From the NCBI GenBank assembly GCA_022824145.1, contig JAJEAY010000146.1, forward strand, positions 1 through 47,259: a stretch of DNA of 47,259 bases. The letters are read 5' to 3'. The notes under the pieces are model-generated. The model was given only the letters and a program-made list of their open reading frames with translations, was not told the origin of the DNA and ran no database searches. Origin of the DNA: Rhodobacter sp. Lineage in GTDB: Bacteria > Pseudomonadota > Alphaproteobacteria > Rhodobacterales > Rhodobacteraceae. The position numbers were made by a program, and so were the translations under genes. Of the stretch, positions 17,575 to 26,138 are shown piece by piece (positions within the stretch are counted from its first letter, which is position 1; each line of letters starts with the position of its first letter).

Positions 17575-18836
17575 GAGAGATCTTCAGGCGGCGGTTCCTG
17601 GCGGCTGCCGCCGGATTGATTCCCGCCGTTGCGGCCTCAGGCGTACAAGGTGAAGAGGGCGGTGCCTGGACAGCTGAGACGTGGGGAGCGATTGAGCTTC
17701 AATCCCGGGTCTATCCGGCCAAACCGAGTTATCCGCAGCAGAAAGACAATGACTTCGGTCTGGCCTTGACACCGACTTTCCACTTCGAAAACGAGGTCGG
17801 CCATAGCTTCACCCTAACCCCATTCGTGCGTTACGACGCGTCGGACAGCGAGAGAACTCATACCGACTTGAGGGAAGCCTATTTCCTGACATTCGGATAT
17901 CTCGGCGACCTGGAATGGGAATTCAGAATTGGAATTGACCAGATCTTCTGGGGCATCGCCGAATCCAGCAATCCGGTGAACATTGTCAACCAGACCGACC
18001 TGGTCGAACATCCGAGCGGAAAGGAAAAGCTCGGCCAGCCGATGCTGCATGGAACCTTTTCCGGTGAATTGGGGGGGCTGGATCTCTTTGTCCTGCCATT
18101 CCATCGGCCAAGGACTTTTCCGGGCCAGTCCGGAAGACTGCGCACCGCCGTTCCTGTGCTGTCGGACGGGAACAGCATCGAATACGAGCACAGATCGGGA
18201 AAGAGGCATGTGGATCTCGCTGCCAGATACAGCCACAGCGTCGGGCCCGTGGATTTCGGTCTCAGCTATTTCAAAGGCACCAGCCGCGAACCCGTGCTCA
18301 TACCAGTACCAATCGAAAGTCCCCTGAACCTGAAGCAGCGATACAATCAGATCCGCCAGTTCGGCCTGGAGTTTCAGTTTACTCAGGATGCGTTCATTGG
18401 CAAAGCCGAGATCATCAATCGTCAGGGAATATTTGACTGGCAAGGAACTGACAGGACATCGCACAATGTGTTTGTAGTCGGCGGCGAATACGCACTTCAC
18501 GGCGTCTTTGGCTCAGACGCCGATCTCACGCTCTTCGCCGAGCTCAATCGAGACGGGCGGGGGCTTCGCGCCACAACCGCATTGCAGAACGACCTTTTCC
18601 TCGCCGCCCGTTATGCATTGAACGATGTAAACGACACAAACTTCACGGTGTCGCTGCTAGACGATCTCGACTACGAAACCAGATCGCTCAACCTCGAATT
18701 CAACCGACGGCTGAACGACTCCGTTTCCCTCAAAGTGGAGGCTCTCAAATTCCTGGACACTGACGGGAACGACGGTGCGGCGTGGCAAATCAGAAACGAT
18801 GAATTTGTTTCCGTGAACCTGAAGTTCAGCTACTGA
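17499..18836 (+). CDS. Outer-membrane beta-barrel protein, DUF1302/porin-like
   Basis: Predicted outer-membrane barrel of up to 445 residues. A signal-like segment (RRRFLAAAAGLIPAVAASGVQG) is followed by alternating amphipathic strands and an ending in aromatic residues (SVNLKFSY), the usual BAM signal. The region LREAYFLTFGYLGDLEWEFRIG ... WGIAESSNPVNIVNQTDL resembles DUF1302-type barrels. It lies immediately after the LolA-like gene and overlaps its end. No ATG fits: TTG 17499 lies inside the upstream gene, and CTG 17598 would cut into the signal peptide, so the true start is unsettled. It could be the outer-membrane exit or acceptor for a lipid handled by the LolA-like protein. Confidence 0.75.
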   Translation: MEQLQVQNNPERAGLFADRTEAHTLGEIFRRRFLAAAAGLIPAVAASGVQGEEGGAWTAETWGAIELQSRVYPAKPSYPQQKDNDFGLALTPTFHFENEVGHSFTLTPFVRYDASDSERTHTDLREAYFLTFGYLGDLEWEFRIGIDQIFWGIAESSNPVNIVNQTDLVEHPSGKEKLGQPMLHGTFSGELGGLDLFVLPFHRPRTFPGQSGRLRTAVPVLSDGNSIEYEHRSGKRHVDLAARYSHSVGPVDFGLSYFKGTSREPVLIPVPIESPLNLKQRYNQIRQFGLEFQFTQDAFIGKAEIINRQGIFDWQGTDRTSHNVFVVGGEYALHGVFGSDADLTLFAELNRDGRGLRATTALQNDLFLAARYALNDVNDTNFTVSLLDDLDYETRSLNLEFNRRLNDSVSLKVEALKFLDTDGNDGAAWQIRNDEFVSVNLKFSY

Positions 18837-19019
18837 TGGCGCCCGCAATTCGCAGGAATTCCGGGAAGGCCCCGCAATTCGGTCATGCTGGGAACTTTAA
18901 CCGCGATTTGCCGTGCCGCTGCAGTGATCGCCCGGCATCAGAGCCAATTTGGCAGATTGCCGGAATCCGAGACCCTGTTCAGGCTATCCCCTTAGCACAT
19001 TGGGGCTGGAGTTGTTGCC

Positions 19020-20072
19020 ATGTCGATGTCAAACGCTGAATCCTTTGACCTGCAGGACTGCATCGAGTATCAGACTGCCATCCTCGAATCCGTCTCGCGA
19101 ACGTTTGCGCTGACAATTCCACAGCTTCCGGTCTCGCTGCGGAACTCTGTCGGCAACGCGTACCTGCTCTGTCGGCTAGCGGACACGATCGAAGATGAAA
19201 CCGTCCTGACTTCCGCGCAGAAGTCAGATTTCGCGGAACGCCTCATCGCCGTGATCGGCGGAACCGAAGATGTACACTCGTTTGCCAGGGAACTGGCCGG
19301 GTGCCTTTCCTCGACCGCCAACCCGGGCGAACATGACCTGGTCCTGAACACGGCTCGGGTCATCTGCATAACACACAGCCTTTCCGGTCCGCAGCGACGG
19401 GCAATTGAGCGCTGCGTCAGAATCATGACGCAGGGAATGATGGAGTTTCAGCGCAACGCCGGAACGGACGGTCTCAGGAACATGAACGACATGAACCGGT
19501 ACTGCTACGTTGTAGCCGGGGTCGTCGGCGAAATGCTGACCGAACTGTTCTGCGACCATTCCCCTGAAATCAGTTCCCGGCGCGATCAGCTGCTTCCGCT
19601 TTCGGTTTCCTTTGGCCAAGGACTCCAGATGACCAACATTCTCAAGGACATTTGGGAGGACCGGCGTCGCGGCGCCTGCTGGTTGCCAAGAGACATATTC
19701 GGAAAAACTGGAATCGACCTCCGTACAGTTGTGTCAGGGCGGGACAACCCGAGACTGGCGCCTGGTATACGCGAACTCATCGGAATCGCCCGGCAGCATC
19801 TGGATGGTGCACTAAGATATGTGCTGATCATTCCGGCTTCCGAAACCGGAATACGGCGTCACTGCCTGTGGGCATTGGGAATGGCGGTTCTGACGTTGCG
19901 GCGGATTCATGCCACCCCGACCTATTCGAAAGGAGATGAAGTCAAGATTTCCCGCCGCAGCGTGAAGGCTATTATCCTGGCCACCAATCTCACGGCGGGC
20001 TCGGATCTTGCGCTCAGGCTGCTGTTCGCCGCGTTGAATCGCGGCCTCCCGCGGGCTGAACACGTCATCTGA
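19020..20072 (+). CDS. Squalene/phytoene synthase family protein, squalene-synthase-like
   Basis: All-alpha trans-prenyltransferase of 350 residues that joins two farnesyl (or geranylgeranyl) diphosphates head to head. Both Mg2+-binding aspartate motifs are intact: DTIED (55-59) and DIWED (210-214) within GLQMTNILKDIWEDRRRGACWLP. Its form (CRLADTIEDE; YCYVVAGVVGEM around 161-172) is closer to classical squalene synthase than to the HpnC/HpnD pair common in alphaproteobacteria. ATG 19020 follows a GGAG; ATG 19026 is an alternative. It lies downstream of the LolA-like and barrel genes and faces an oxygenase gene. Product (squalene, dehydrosqualene or phytoene) not certain. Confidence 0.85.
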   Translation: MSMSNAESFDLQDCIEYQTAILESVSRTFALTIPQLPVSLRNSVGNAYLLCRLADTIEDETVLTSAQKSDFAERLIAVIGGTEDVHSFARELAGCLSSTANPGEHDLVLNTARVICITHSLSGPQRRAIERCVRIMTQGMMEFQRNAGTDGLRNMNDMNRYCYVVAGVVGEMLTELFCDHSPEISSRRDQLLPLSVSFGQGLQMTNILKDIWEDRRRGACWLPRDIFGKTGIDLRTVVSGRDNPRLAPGIRELIGIARQHLDGALRYVLIIPASETGIRRHCLWALGMAVLTLRRIHATPTYSKGDEVKISRRSVKAIILATNLTAGSDLALRLLFAALNRGLPRAEHVI

Positions 20073-20270
20073 TGACCAGTTGCCTGCGGCCCGAAATTGC
20101 TTGGTCCGGAAGCATTTCAAATCGCTTCGTGGATTGGGATTCGCGCACTTGAAAGGGAGGCGACGGACGGCCCATTCCGTCACGACCTGCATTCAATAGC
20201 GCCTCCGTCCTGCAGCAGCATCGCGTTGGCAGCGGATTCGATATTCCTAGTTGGTATCGAATGCTTCAGA

Positions 20271-21440
20271 TTACCAATCCGAAGATTTTTCGGAATGAAC
20301 GTTATCCGGAATACGGTAGTTGATACCCGACTCGTCATACATCGAAACACTGAGGATGGTGCGCATGTTATTGTTTGCTTTGGCCCTGGCTGGATTCAGA
20401 TGGTTGAGAACTGTGTCAATTCTATTGAGAACCCTGAATTTCAGAAGAATTCCGAAGCCTGACCTTTCCGGGAACTTCAGTTCGTCGGCCATTTCGTCGC
20501 CAATGAGCGCCCGGGAAATCTGGCCAATGTAGTCCGCTAGTTCGCGGCGTTTTTCGATATCTTTCAGCGGCGTCAGCAATGGCGCGGAATTGACCAGCGA
20601 AGAGGCGAGCACGATCGACTCCAGGGAAGGGGGTGGTTCGCAGATCCTTCCGATCCTGAAGAACTCCAGAGCGTCCTGTTCGGACTCATACAGAACTGTC
20701 TCGGGAATACCCATCAGGAAGCCTGAATATCTCCAAACTGCCATGAAGCTGTCGCGCTCTTCCTGGCTGGCGCTGCCGCCAAGCGACCTCAGGTGCACGA
20801 GCAGCCTTGCGGAAAACGATGCTAGCGCAAGTCCGAGATGCGCGCCACTCAGCGGCGTGCCGATTTCCTCGACATCCCACTCGTCGGACGACTCAAGCAA
20901 CATCCTGATTCTGGCGTGAACAATCCGAATTCTAACCGAGAGTCTCCATCCGTCGCCGAAACGCTCCATACCGCCGGGCCAGAATATTTCGAGCATGTGG
21001 CGGTTATTCTGCATCAACCTCCTTTTCCCTTTGTCCCGCAGTCTGCCGGTCAGAAAAAATGACTTGGCGATATTGGTCGCAAATCCTTCGACAAGCACTC
21101 CGCCAACCATCCCTGCAAGAATCAAATGCGGCTGCCTGAAGAACATTCTGCTACCGGGATGAAAGGAATCGAGATCTACCCAATCAGGTGTTGCTTCACA
21201 GGCATCGAAAAACCGCCTGACTGAATTCGGCGCCTCGGCAATTACCGACCGATCCTGACTTTCCATTCCCAGATGGATGAACCGCTCGGAGTCCTGTTTG
21301 TCAAAGTGCTCGAGATCCCTGACCATCTCGTCGGCGACAGGATCACCGACGGTCGTATGGGCCACATATTTTGTAGCGAGCTCGGGGTTCGCCTTCAGGC
21401 CTGCTTCATATCCATCTTTATATTCGGTGGGAACCTTCAT
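20271..21440 (-). CDS. Oxygenase of the MpaB/latex-clearing protein (DUF2236) family
   Basis: About 389 residues with the DUF2236 pattern: HPGSRMFFRQPHLILAGMVGGVLVEGFA, a long helix ending RRLMQNNRHMLEIFWPGGME, then RIRIVHARIRMLL, whose histidine (about residue 175) matches the proximal haem histidine of Lcp-type rubber oxygenases, followed by GTPLSGAHLGLALASFS and VWRYSGFLMGIPE. Family members are haem b oxygenases that cleave polyisoprene or oxidise terpenoids and lipids. The Lcp threonine near the conserved arginine appears to be asparagine here. It converges on the squalene-synthase-like gene (198 bases between), suggesting an isoprenoid substrate. ATG 21440 is given; GTG 21473 is in frame, and neither has a clear Shine-Dalgarno. 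Confidence 0.78.
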   Translation of the reverse strand: MKVPTEYKDGYEAGLKANPELATKYVAHTTVGDPVADEMVRDLEHFDKQDSERFIHLGMESQDRSVIAEAPNSVRRFFDACEATPDWVDLDSFHPGSRMFFRQPHLILAGMVGGVLVEGFATNIAKSFFLTGRLRDKGKRRLMQNNRHMLEIFWPGGMERFGDGWRLSVRIRIVHARIRMLLESSDEWDVEEIGTPLSGAHLGLALASFSARLLVHLRSLGGSASQEERDSFMAVWRYSGFLMGIPETVLYESEQDALEFFRIGRICEPPPSLESIVLASSLVNSAPLLTPLKDIEKRRELADYIGQISRALIGDEMADELKFPERSGFGILLKFRVLNRIDTVLNHLNPARAKANNNMRTILSVSMYDESGINYRIPDNVHSEKSSDW

Positions 21441-21519
21441 GTGTTTACCGAGATTGAGTGGTACAGTCTCCACAGCGTCATGGTACCGTTACCCCACTTC
21501 CACTCCGAGGTGCAATGCT

Positions 21520-21554
21520 GGCCCTTTCCGGGGGGCCGAGCCCCGGAAAGGGCC
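21520..21554. repeat. 14-bp perfect inverted repeat (hairpin)
   Basis: GGCCCTTTCCGGGG (21520-21533) and CCCCGGAAAGGGCC (21541-21554) are perfectly complementary around a seven-base loop. The left arm recurs exactly at 37983-37996 near another accessory region. It lies between the oxygenase gene and the IS30 remnant, so it may be a mobile-element end or a REP-like repeat. Confidence 0.75.
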
Positions 21555-21659
21555 GAACCGCGGCTGATCCGCCCCCGCCGGCCCTCGACTCGGCGCCGGA
21601 AACGGCTGCTGTCCCATCGGAATCGAGCGTAGTCCGGTCTTGCGGGCGGCGCAAGGCCC

Positions 21660-22060
21660 GGCGCGTCCTTCGGCGTCAGGTAGCCCGGATCCTTCCTCAG
21701 ACGCACGTTCAGGATGTCCTGCACCTCACGTCTCTGCCCGTCCGTCACCTTACCGGAAGTGGGTGCCCTTCGGAAAGTATCCCCGCAGAAGCCAGTTCCT
21801 GCGCTCGTTGTGCCCCCTCTCTCAGGAGCTGCAACGGCAGGCGAAGCAGAACGCCGCGCCGAGCGCCTCCTGGGCGTGGCCCGCGATCTCCTTGCCGCTA
21901 TCCGACGTGACGGTGAGAACGGAACCCACAACCGACAGGAGCATGCGGGCGATGGCGCCGCAGACCTCACCCGACGTCTTCGTGTCAAGCCTCTGCAAAA
22001 GCGTGACTCCATTCGCGCTACAAGCGCAATGCCCGGCCTCGCGTCTTCAGCGAGTCAAAA
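21660..22060 (-). pseudogene. IS30-family transposase remnant (C-terminal catalytic part)
   Basis: Conceptual leftward translation gives DTKTSGEVCGAIARMLL, then LTVTSDSGKEIAGH (second catalytic aspartate block), then after a stop codon ERGHNERRNWLLRGYFPKGTHF (catalytic glutamate block), and after a frameshift KVTDGQRREVQDILN and VRLRKDPGYLTP. These are in order the catalytic core and C-terminus of IS30 transposases (TSDNGKEF; WERGxNExxNGLLRxYFPKGT; LNxRPRKxLGxxTP). The N-terminal half is absent, and at least two stops and a frameshift break it, so it is dead. Confidence 0.8.
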
Positions 22061-22131
22061 ATGATATGTGGGGGTCGCTCTTATGAATCTCGCTCCTGTC
22101 AAGCATTTTCTGAATCCACAGCCGCCTCCCT

Positions 22132-22314
22132 TCACTTTCGGAACCCGAACGGTTCCACTTCGGGCACTCCTTTCCCAGCAGCTGTCACGCCCCTGAAACG
22201 CTCGCGCATGGCATGCCGTCGGGGGCGGACACTCGGTTCGAGTTGCGGCTTCTGTTCAAGGAGGTTCAGCGTCCACTCGTCGAGAAGCCGTTCAGTCAAT
22301 CGCGCCCGGAACAT
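22132..22314 (-). pseudogene. PIN-domain toxin fragment
   Basis: The stretch MFRARLTERLLDEWTLNLLEQKPQLEP matches the middle of PIN ribonuclease toxins (GLYRPxWSExILDEWxRNLxxxRPDL). The first roughly 25 residues with the catalytic first aspartate (LDANVLY...) and the distal part are missing, and the tail is unrelated. It lies 12 bases after the antitoxin remnant in the usual antitoxin-toxin order. The toxin is inactive by truncation. Confidence 0.6.
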
Positions 22315-22326
22315 TCCTGCGTGGCG

Positions 22327-22716
22327 TTAGCGCAAGATAATGTCCCTTTTGTCGGCGTGCATGACGCGGCGGTGCGAACCGACCGAAATGAACGGGATTC
22401 TGCCCGTCTTGAGCAGCTTGCGGAAGTGCGGGCGCGGGACGCCGACGATGCCGCCCGGCTGCTGCGCGGTCAACATCCGGCCGGACGGAACAAGCGTGAC
22501 GGCTTGGCCTGAGGCAACACCCCCCAGAAGATCGATCACCAAGTCGGCCTACGCCAGCGCCAGGCGAACGGATTCGCCGTCCTCACAGCGGCCGTTTCCG
22601 CCCCGTGCCTGGGCAAGCGCTGTTACCGCTTGTGCGGCGCAAGCTATCTCGTGCTGCGGCGGAAGACGGTATCCCACATCTACCGCGTCTGTAGCCTCGC
22701 TCATCCCGACCGTCAT
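22327..22716 (-). pseudogene. Excisionase-type antitoxin with one in-frame stop
   Basis: Leftward frame of about 130 codons. The first part (YRLPPQHEIACAAQAVTALAQAR) ends at a TAG (22549-22551), and the same frame continues with ADLVIDLLGGVASGQAVTLVPS, then PHFRKLLKTGRIPFISVGSHRRV. The second part matches the MerR/excisionase-like DNA-binding domain of antitoxins paired with PIN toxins (VSRPxLVKLLExGxIPFxxVGxHRR). A single CAG-to-TAG change would explain the break. ATG 22716 is the likely original start (22704 also possible). Decay with its PIN partner supports a dead toxin-antitoxin pair. Confidence 0.65.
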
Positions 22717-22806
22717 CTCCTGCAACGGCCAAGGGTCAAGGGTCTCGATCGCGGCACACTGGCCTGGGAGCATGCGTAACAACAAGACCGATTCATCCAA
22801 CGGCAC

Positions 22807-23257
22807 TTACCGCGGCTGCCCAAGACCGCAACGGCCGAGCGTGTTAGCCACCAGCTGTCTTGCAACTGTTCACGGCAACGGCTGATGTCGAGGCTGACCT
22901 GCGATAGCTCTCTGGAACAGTCGGGTGTGTTCCCATCAACGGAACGAACGGGTCAATCATCTGATTCGGTTGGTCATGATTCAGCCAGGCTTGAACTCCA
23001 CATTCCCGCGCCATGCCTGAAAGGGAATTCCGGAACCGGATGAGCAGGCTGCCGGGAATCGCTGGCTACCCATGGAATCATGTTGCTGGTCCGCGTGCTC
23101 GTCGCTATCGTGTTCGTGGAACTCCCTGACTTGAGGGAAAAGTGACCAAATCGGATAGTGATGAAGACTTTTCCAGCCGATGCCGCGTGCCCGATGAACG
23201 GCAGTCTGCGAGTCTGCCGCCTTACTGCGATTAGGCTTTGAACCATTGCAGAGCAAG
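22807..23257. other. Intergenic region before the RND/MMPL gene
   Basis: About 450 bases with no recognisable gene. Short frames on both strands carry no known motif. It should contain the promoter of the exporter gene, but no strong boxes were picked out. Confidence 0.4.
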
Positions 23258-25540
23258 ATGCTGAATCGCTACACAACAGGAATTATACGCTTTCGCTGGG
23301 CCGTTGTCGCACTTGCGACCCTGCTGGCAGCGGCTCTTGCGGCCGGCGGAGACCGGATCACGGTCGACAACGACTTCCGAGCTTTGTTCAACGACGACGA
23401 CCCGCGGCTCATCGCATTCGATGCTCTGGAAGAGACTTTCACAAAGTCGAATTCGGTGTTGATCGCGATCGCGCCAAATGACGGCTCGGTTTTTACCCGG
23501 GAAGCTCTGGGGACTGTGGAGAAACTGACTGAGGCCGCCTGGCAGACACCGTATTCAATTCGGGTTGAGTCCCTTACTAACTACACCCACAGCAGCGCAG
23601 ATGGAGACGAGTTGATTGTCGGGCCACTCGTTGAAGACGCGGAATCGCTGACTGATACCAAACTCGCGGCAATCGAGCGAATCGCGCTGGAAGACAGCGA
23701 CATCAAGGGGAGTCTGGTATCTCTCGACGGACGAGTCGCCGGAATGTCGATCACGCTCGCCATGCCGGACGACGACCGCGACGCTGCGACGGTTGAAATC
23801 ACCGACCACCTTAGTCGGCTCCTGGATGACATACGAGCGAGCAATCCCGACATGTCCTTTCACTCGACAGGATATGTGGTGGGAAATCGAGCAATGGGAG
23901 ATGCGATAGACGCTGACCTATCCACCTTGATCCCAATCACCATGCTCGTGATTCTGGCGATGACGCTGATCATTCTTCGCTCGGTATGGAGTACTGTCGC
24001 CATAGCCGTGATCGCGCTGTTCTCAGTCATTTCCGCAATCGGTTTTGTCGGCTGGAGCGGTATGGTCATGACCCCAGTGAGCTCCGGCATACCAGTAATC
24101 GTGATGGTTATGGCGATCGCGGACAGCATTCATGTCATTGCGACCACGCTGTCGGGCATTCGGAAGGGATTGGACAAGACGGTCGCAATTGTCGAGTCCG
24201 TCGTTGCGAACGCTTGGCCTGTACTCCTGACTTCAGTGACCACTGCAATCGGATTCCTGAGCCTAAACGCGTCGGATGCCCCGCCATTCCAGGTCTTGGG
24301 GAATGCGGTTGCGTTCGGTGTGGTCTCCGCATTCGTCTATTCGATGACCTTGCTTCCAGCTCTGCTCGCGATTCTTCCACTGCGGGCGCCAAAATCCACA
24401 TCCGGGGAACAACCTTTCTTCGACCGCCTGGCCAGCCTTGTAATCGAACGACCCAAAACAGTGTCGATTGGGTTCTGCCTGGTAGCGGTCATCCTGATTT
24501 CCGGGATTCCAAGAATCGAGCTGGGTGACAATCTCTACCGTTACTTCGACAGGAGCTACCAGATTCGGGTCGATTCCGATTTCATTGTGGACAACCTGAC
24601 CGGATTGGAAAAGCTGGAATACTCGCTTGAGTCCGGGCAGGAAGGGGGGATTTCCGATCCGGAATACCTGCGCCGCGTCGAGGAATTCGCATCGTGGTTC
24701 CGGGAACAGCCAGAGGTCAGCCACGTATTCGCGTTTACCGACATCATGAAGCGCCTTAACCGGAATATGCATGGAGACGATCCGGAATTCTACAAGCTAC
24801 CGGCAAACTCGGAACTGGCAGCGCAATACCTGCTGCTCTACGAATTTTCGCTTCCCTTTGGAAGCGACCTGAACGACCGAATGAATGTCAGCAAGTCCGC
24901 AACGCGCATGGCTGTCACAGTCGGCGACGGAACATCCAGGGATCTGCGCGAATTAGATGAACGGGCACAGGCATGGCTCCGCGCCAATTCGCCCGAGTTC
25001 TTTCAGGAAGCTTCGGGACTCAGCTCCATCGTTGCATACATGACGCTCCGAAATCTCCATAGCATGCTATCCGGCACGATTATCGCCATGTCTCTCATTT
25101 CCCTTATGCTGATCGCGGCGCTGAGGAGTATCCGCCTGGGATTGATCAGCTTCATACCTAATTTTCTTCCCGCGTTCATGACCTTTGGACTGTGGGGATT
25201 TCTGGTTGGTCAGCTCGGTGTCGTTTCGTCAGTCGTGCTGGCAACTGTATTCGGGATCGTGGTAGACGACACAATTCATTTGCTGAGCAGATATCTCAAG
25301 GCACGCCGTAACGGAATGGATGCGACTGACGCGGTTCGGCATTCCATATGCACAGTCGGCCCCGCCCTGTGGACAACGACTTTGGTCCTTTCTTCGGGAT
25401 TCCTGGTGCTCTTGGCTTCCGGATTCCAATTGAGCTGGGTTCTTGGGATTCTGGTGACCATCACGGTACTGTTTGCGCTGGCGGCTGACTTCTTTCTGCT
25501 GCCGATTCTGTTGATGGCAATTGATCGAAATCGTTCGTGA
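23258..25540 (+). CDS. RND/MMPL-family lipid exporter, HpnN-like
   Basis: Inner-membrane transporter of 760 residues. One N-terminal helix is followed by a periplasmic domain, five to six helices (about 220-385) including VMVMAIADSIHVIATTLSGIRKG, then a second periplasmic domain and second helix bundle with TVFGIVVDDTIHLLSRYLKARRNG. The paired ADSIH/VDDTIH motifs in the fourth helix of each half are the proton-relay positions of MMPL/HpnN-type exporters. These move hydrophobic lipids such as hopanoids out of the inner membrane. It follows the LolA-like, barrel and squalene-synthase genes across the decayed insertion. ATG 23258 is preferred over TTG 23246. Substrate inferred to be an isoprenoid lipid. 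Confidence 0.88.
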   Translation: MLNRYTTGIIRFRWAVVALATLLAAALAAGGDRITVDNDFRALFNDDDPRLIAFDALEETFTKSNSVLIAIAPNDGSVFTREALGTVEKLTEAAWQTPYSIRVESLTNYTHSSADGDELIVGPLVEDAESLTDTKLAAIERIALEDSDIKGSLVSLDGRVAGMSITLAMPDDDRDAATVEITDHLSRLLDDIRASNPDMSFHSTGYVVGNRAMGDAIDADLSTLIPITMLVILAMTLIILRSVWSTVAIAVIALFSVISAIGFVGWSGMVMTPVSSGIPVIVMVMAIADSIHVIATTLSGIRKGLDKTVAIVESVVANAWPVLLTSVTTAIGFLSLNASDAPPFQVLGNAVAFGVVSAFVYSMTLLPALLAILPLRAPKSTSGEQPFFDRLASLVIERPKTVSIGFCLVAVILISGIPRIELGDNLYRYFDRSYQIRVDSDFIVDNLTGLEKLEYSLESGQEGGISDPEYLRRVEEFASWFREQPEVSHVFAFTDIMKRLNRNMHGDDPEFYKLPANSELAAQYLLLYEFSLPFGSDLNDRMNVSKSATRMAVTVGDGTSRDLRELDERAQAWLRANSPEFFQEASGLSSIVAYMTLRNLHSMLSGTIIAMSLISLMLIAALRSIRLGLISFIPNFLPAFMTFGLWGFLVGQLGVVSSVVLATVFGIVVDDTIHLLSRYLKARRNGMDATDAVRHSICTVGPALWTTTLVLSSGFLVLLASGFQLSWVLGILVTITVLFALAADFFLLPILLMAIDRNRS

Positions 25541-26138
25541 TGGGAGTGTCGCAAGAGGTAAAGCGGCTTCGATGGCCAGCGAACGGCCAATGGATAGATT
25601 CCGGCCAACCGCTGAACCCGTAAGCCGTAATCTGCCAGCCAGTCCAAGCGAAATTCATCCGAACCGCCTATTGTTCCCGTTAAGGTACTGCAGGATGCTG
25701 TGGCCGCGGCTGGATCGTTGAATCGGCTGACCAGGCGCGGAATTACCGGCGGCGGCGAGGCAGCAGTCAGTGCGGAAATCGGTACGTTCAGACGTGCCTG
25801 TCGACAGACGAAATTCCGGCAAGTGGCGGGCATCAGCCGGAGTCCGATGCCCAGCTTGGAATCGAAAGCGCCGCCTGTGGAAGGAAATGTGGAAAAGCTG
25901 TGCGCAGCTTGGATCCGGACCCAAAAAATCACGGGAAAAGCCGGATCCTCACTTGATTCCAGACATGGATGCTGCGGTTTTTTTCCCACACCCAAGGTGG
26001 CGGTTTCACCAAGGGACCGTTGACAGTCGGAGCCGCTGGCGCCCGGAACGTCCTGAACCATACCCCGTAATCCCCGCAAGACCGGTAAGCGACGCCCCCG
26101 AGGCCTGCTTGCCTTCGCAGGAAGGATTAACGAACCGC
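25541..26138. other. Gene-free region between the exporter gene and ispH
   Basis: 598 bases between converging genes. There is an inverted repeat AAGCTG-TGCG-CAGCTT at 25895-25910 and a T-run (TTTTTTT) near 25978 without a matching stem. Frames in this stretch show nothing known. Confidence 0.45.

Noticed and set aside
20073-20270. Possible bidirectional terminator between the squalene-synthase-like and oxygenase genes
   Set aside because: Only a five-base stem (GACGG/CCGTC) was found, with no T-run on either side.
25895-25922. Possible replication-origin elements (one TGTGGAAAA-like DnaA box and a palindrome nearby)
   Set aside because: A single box is expected by chance, and there is no box cluster, AT-rich unwinding region or dnaA/parA gene nearby.
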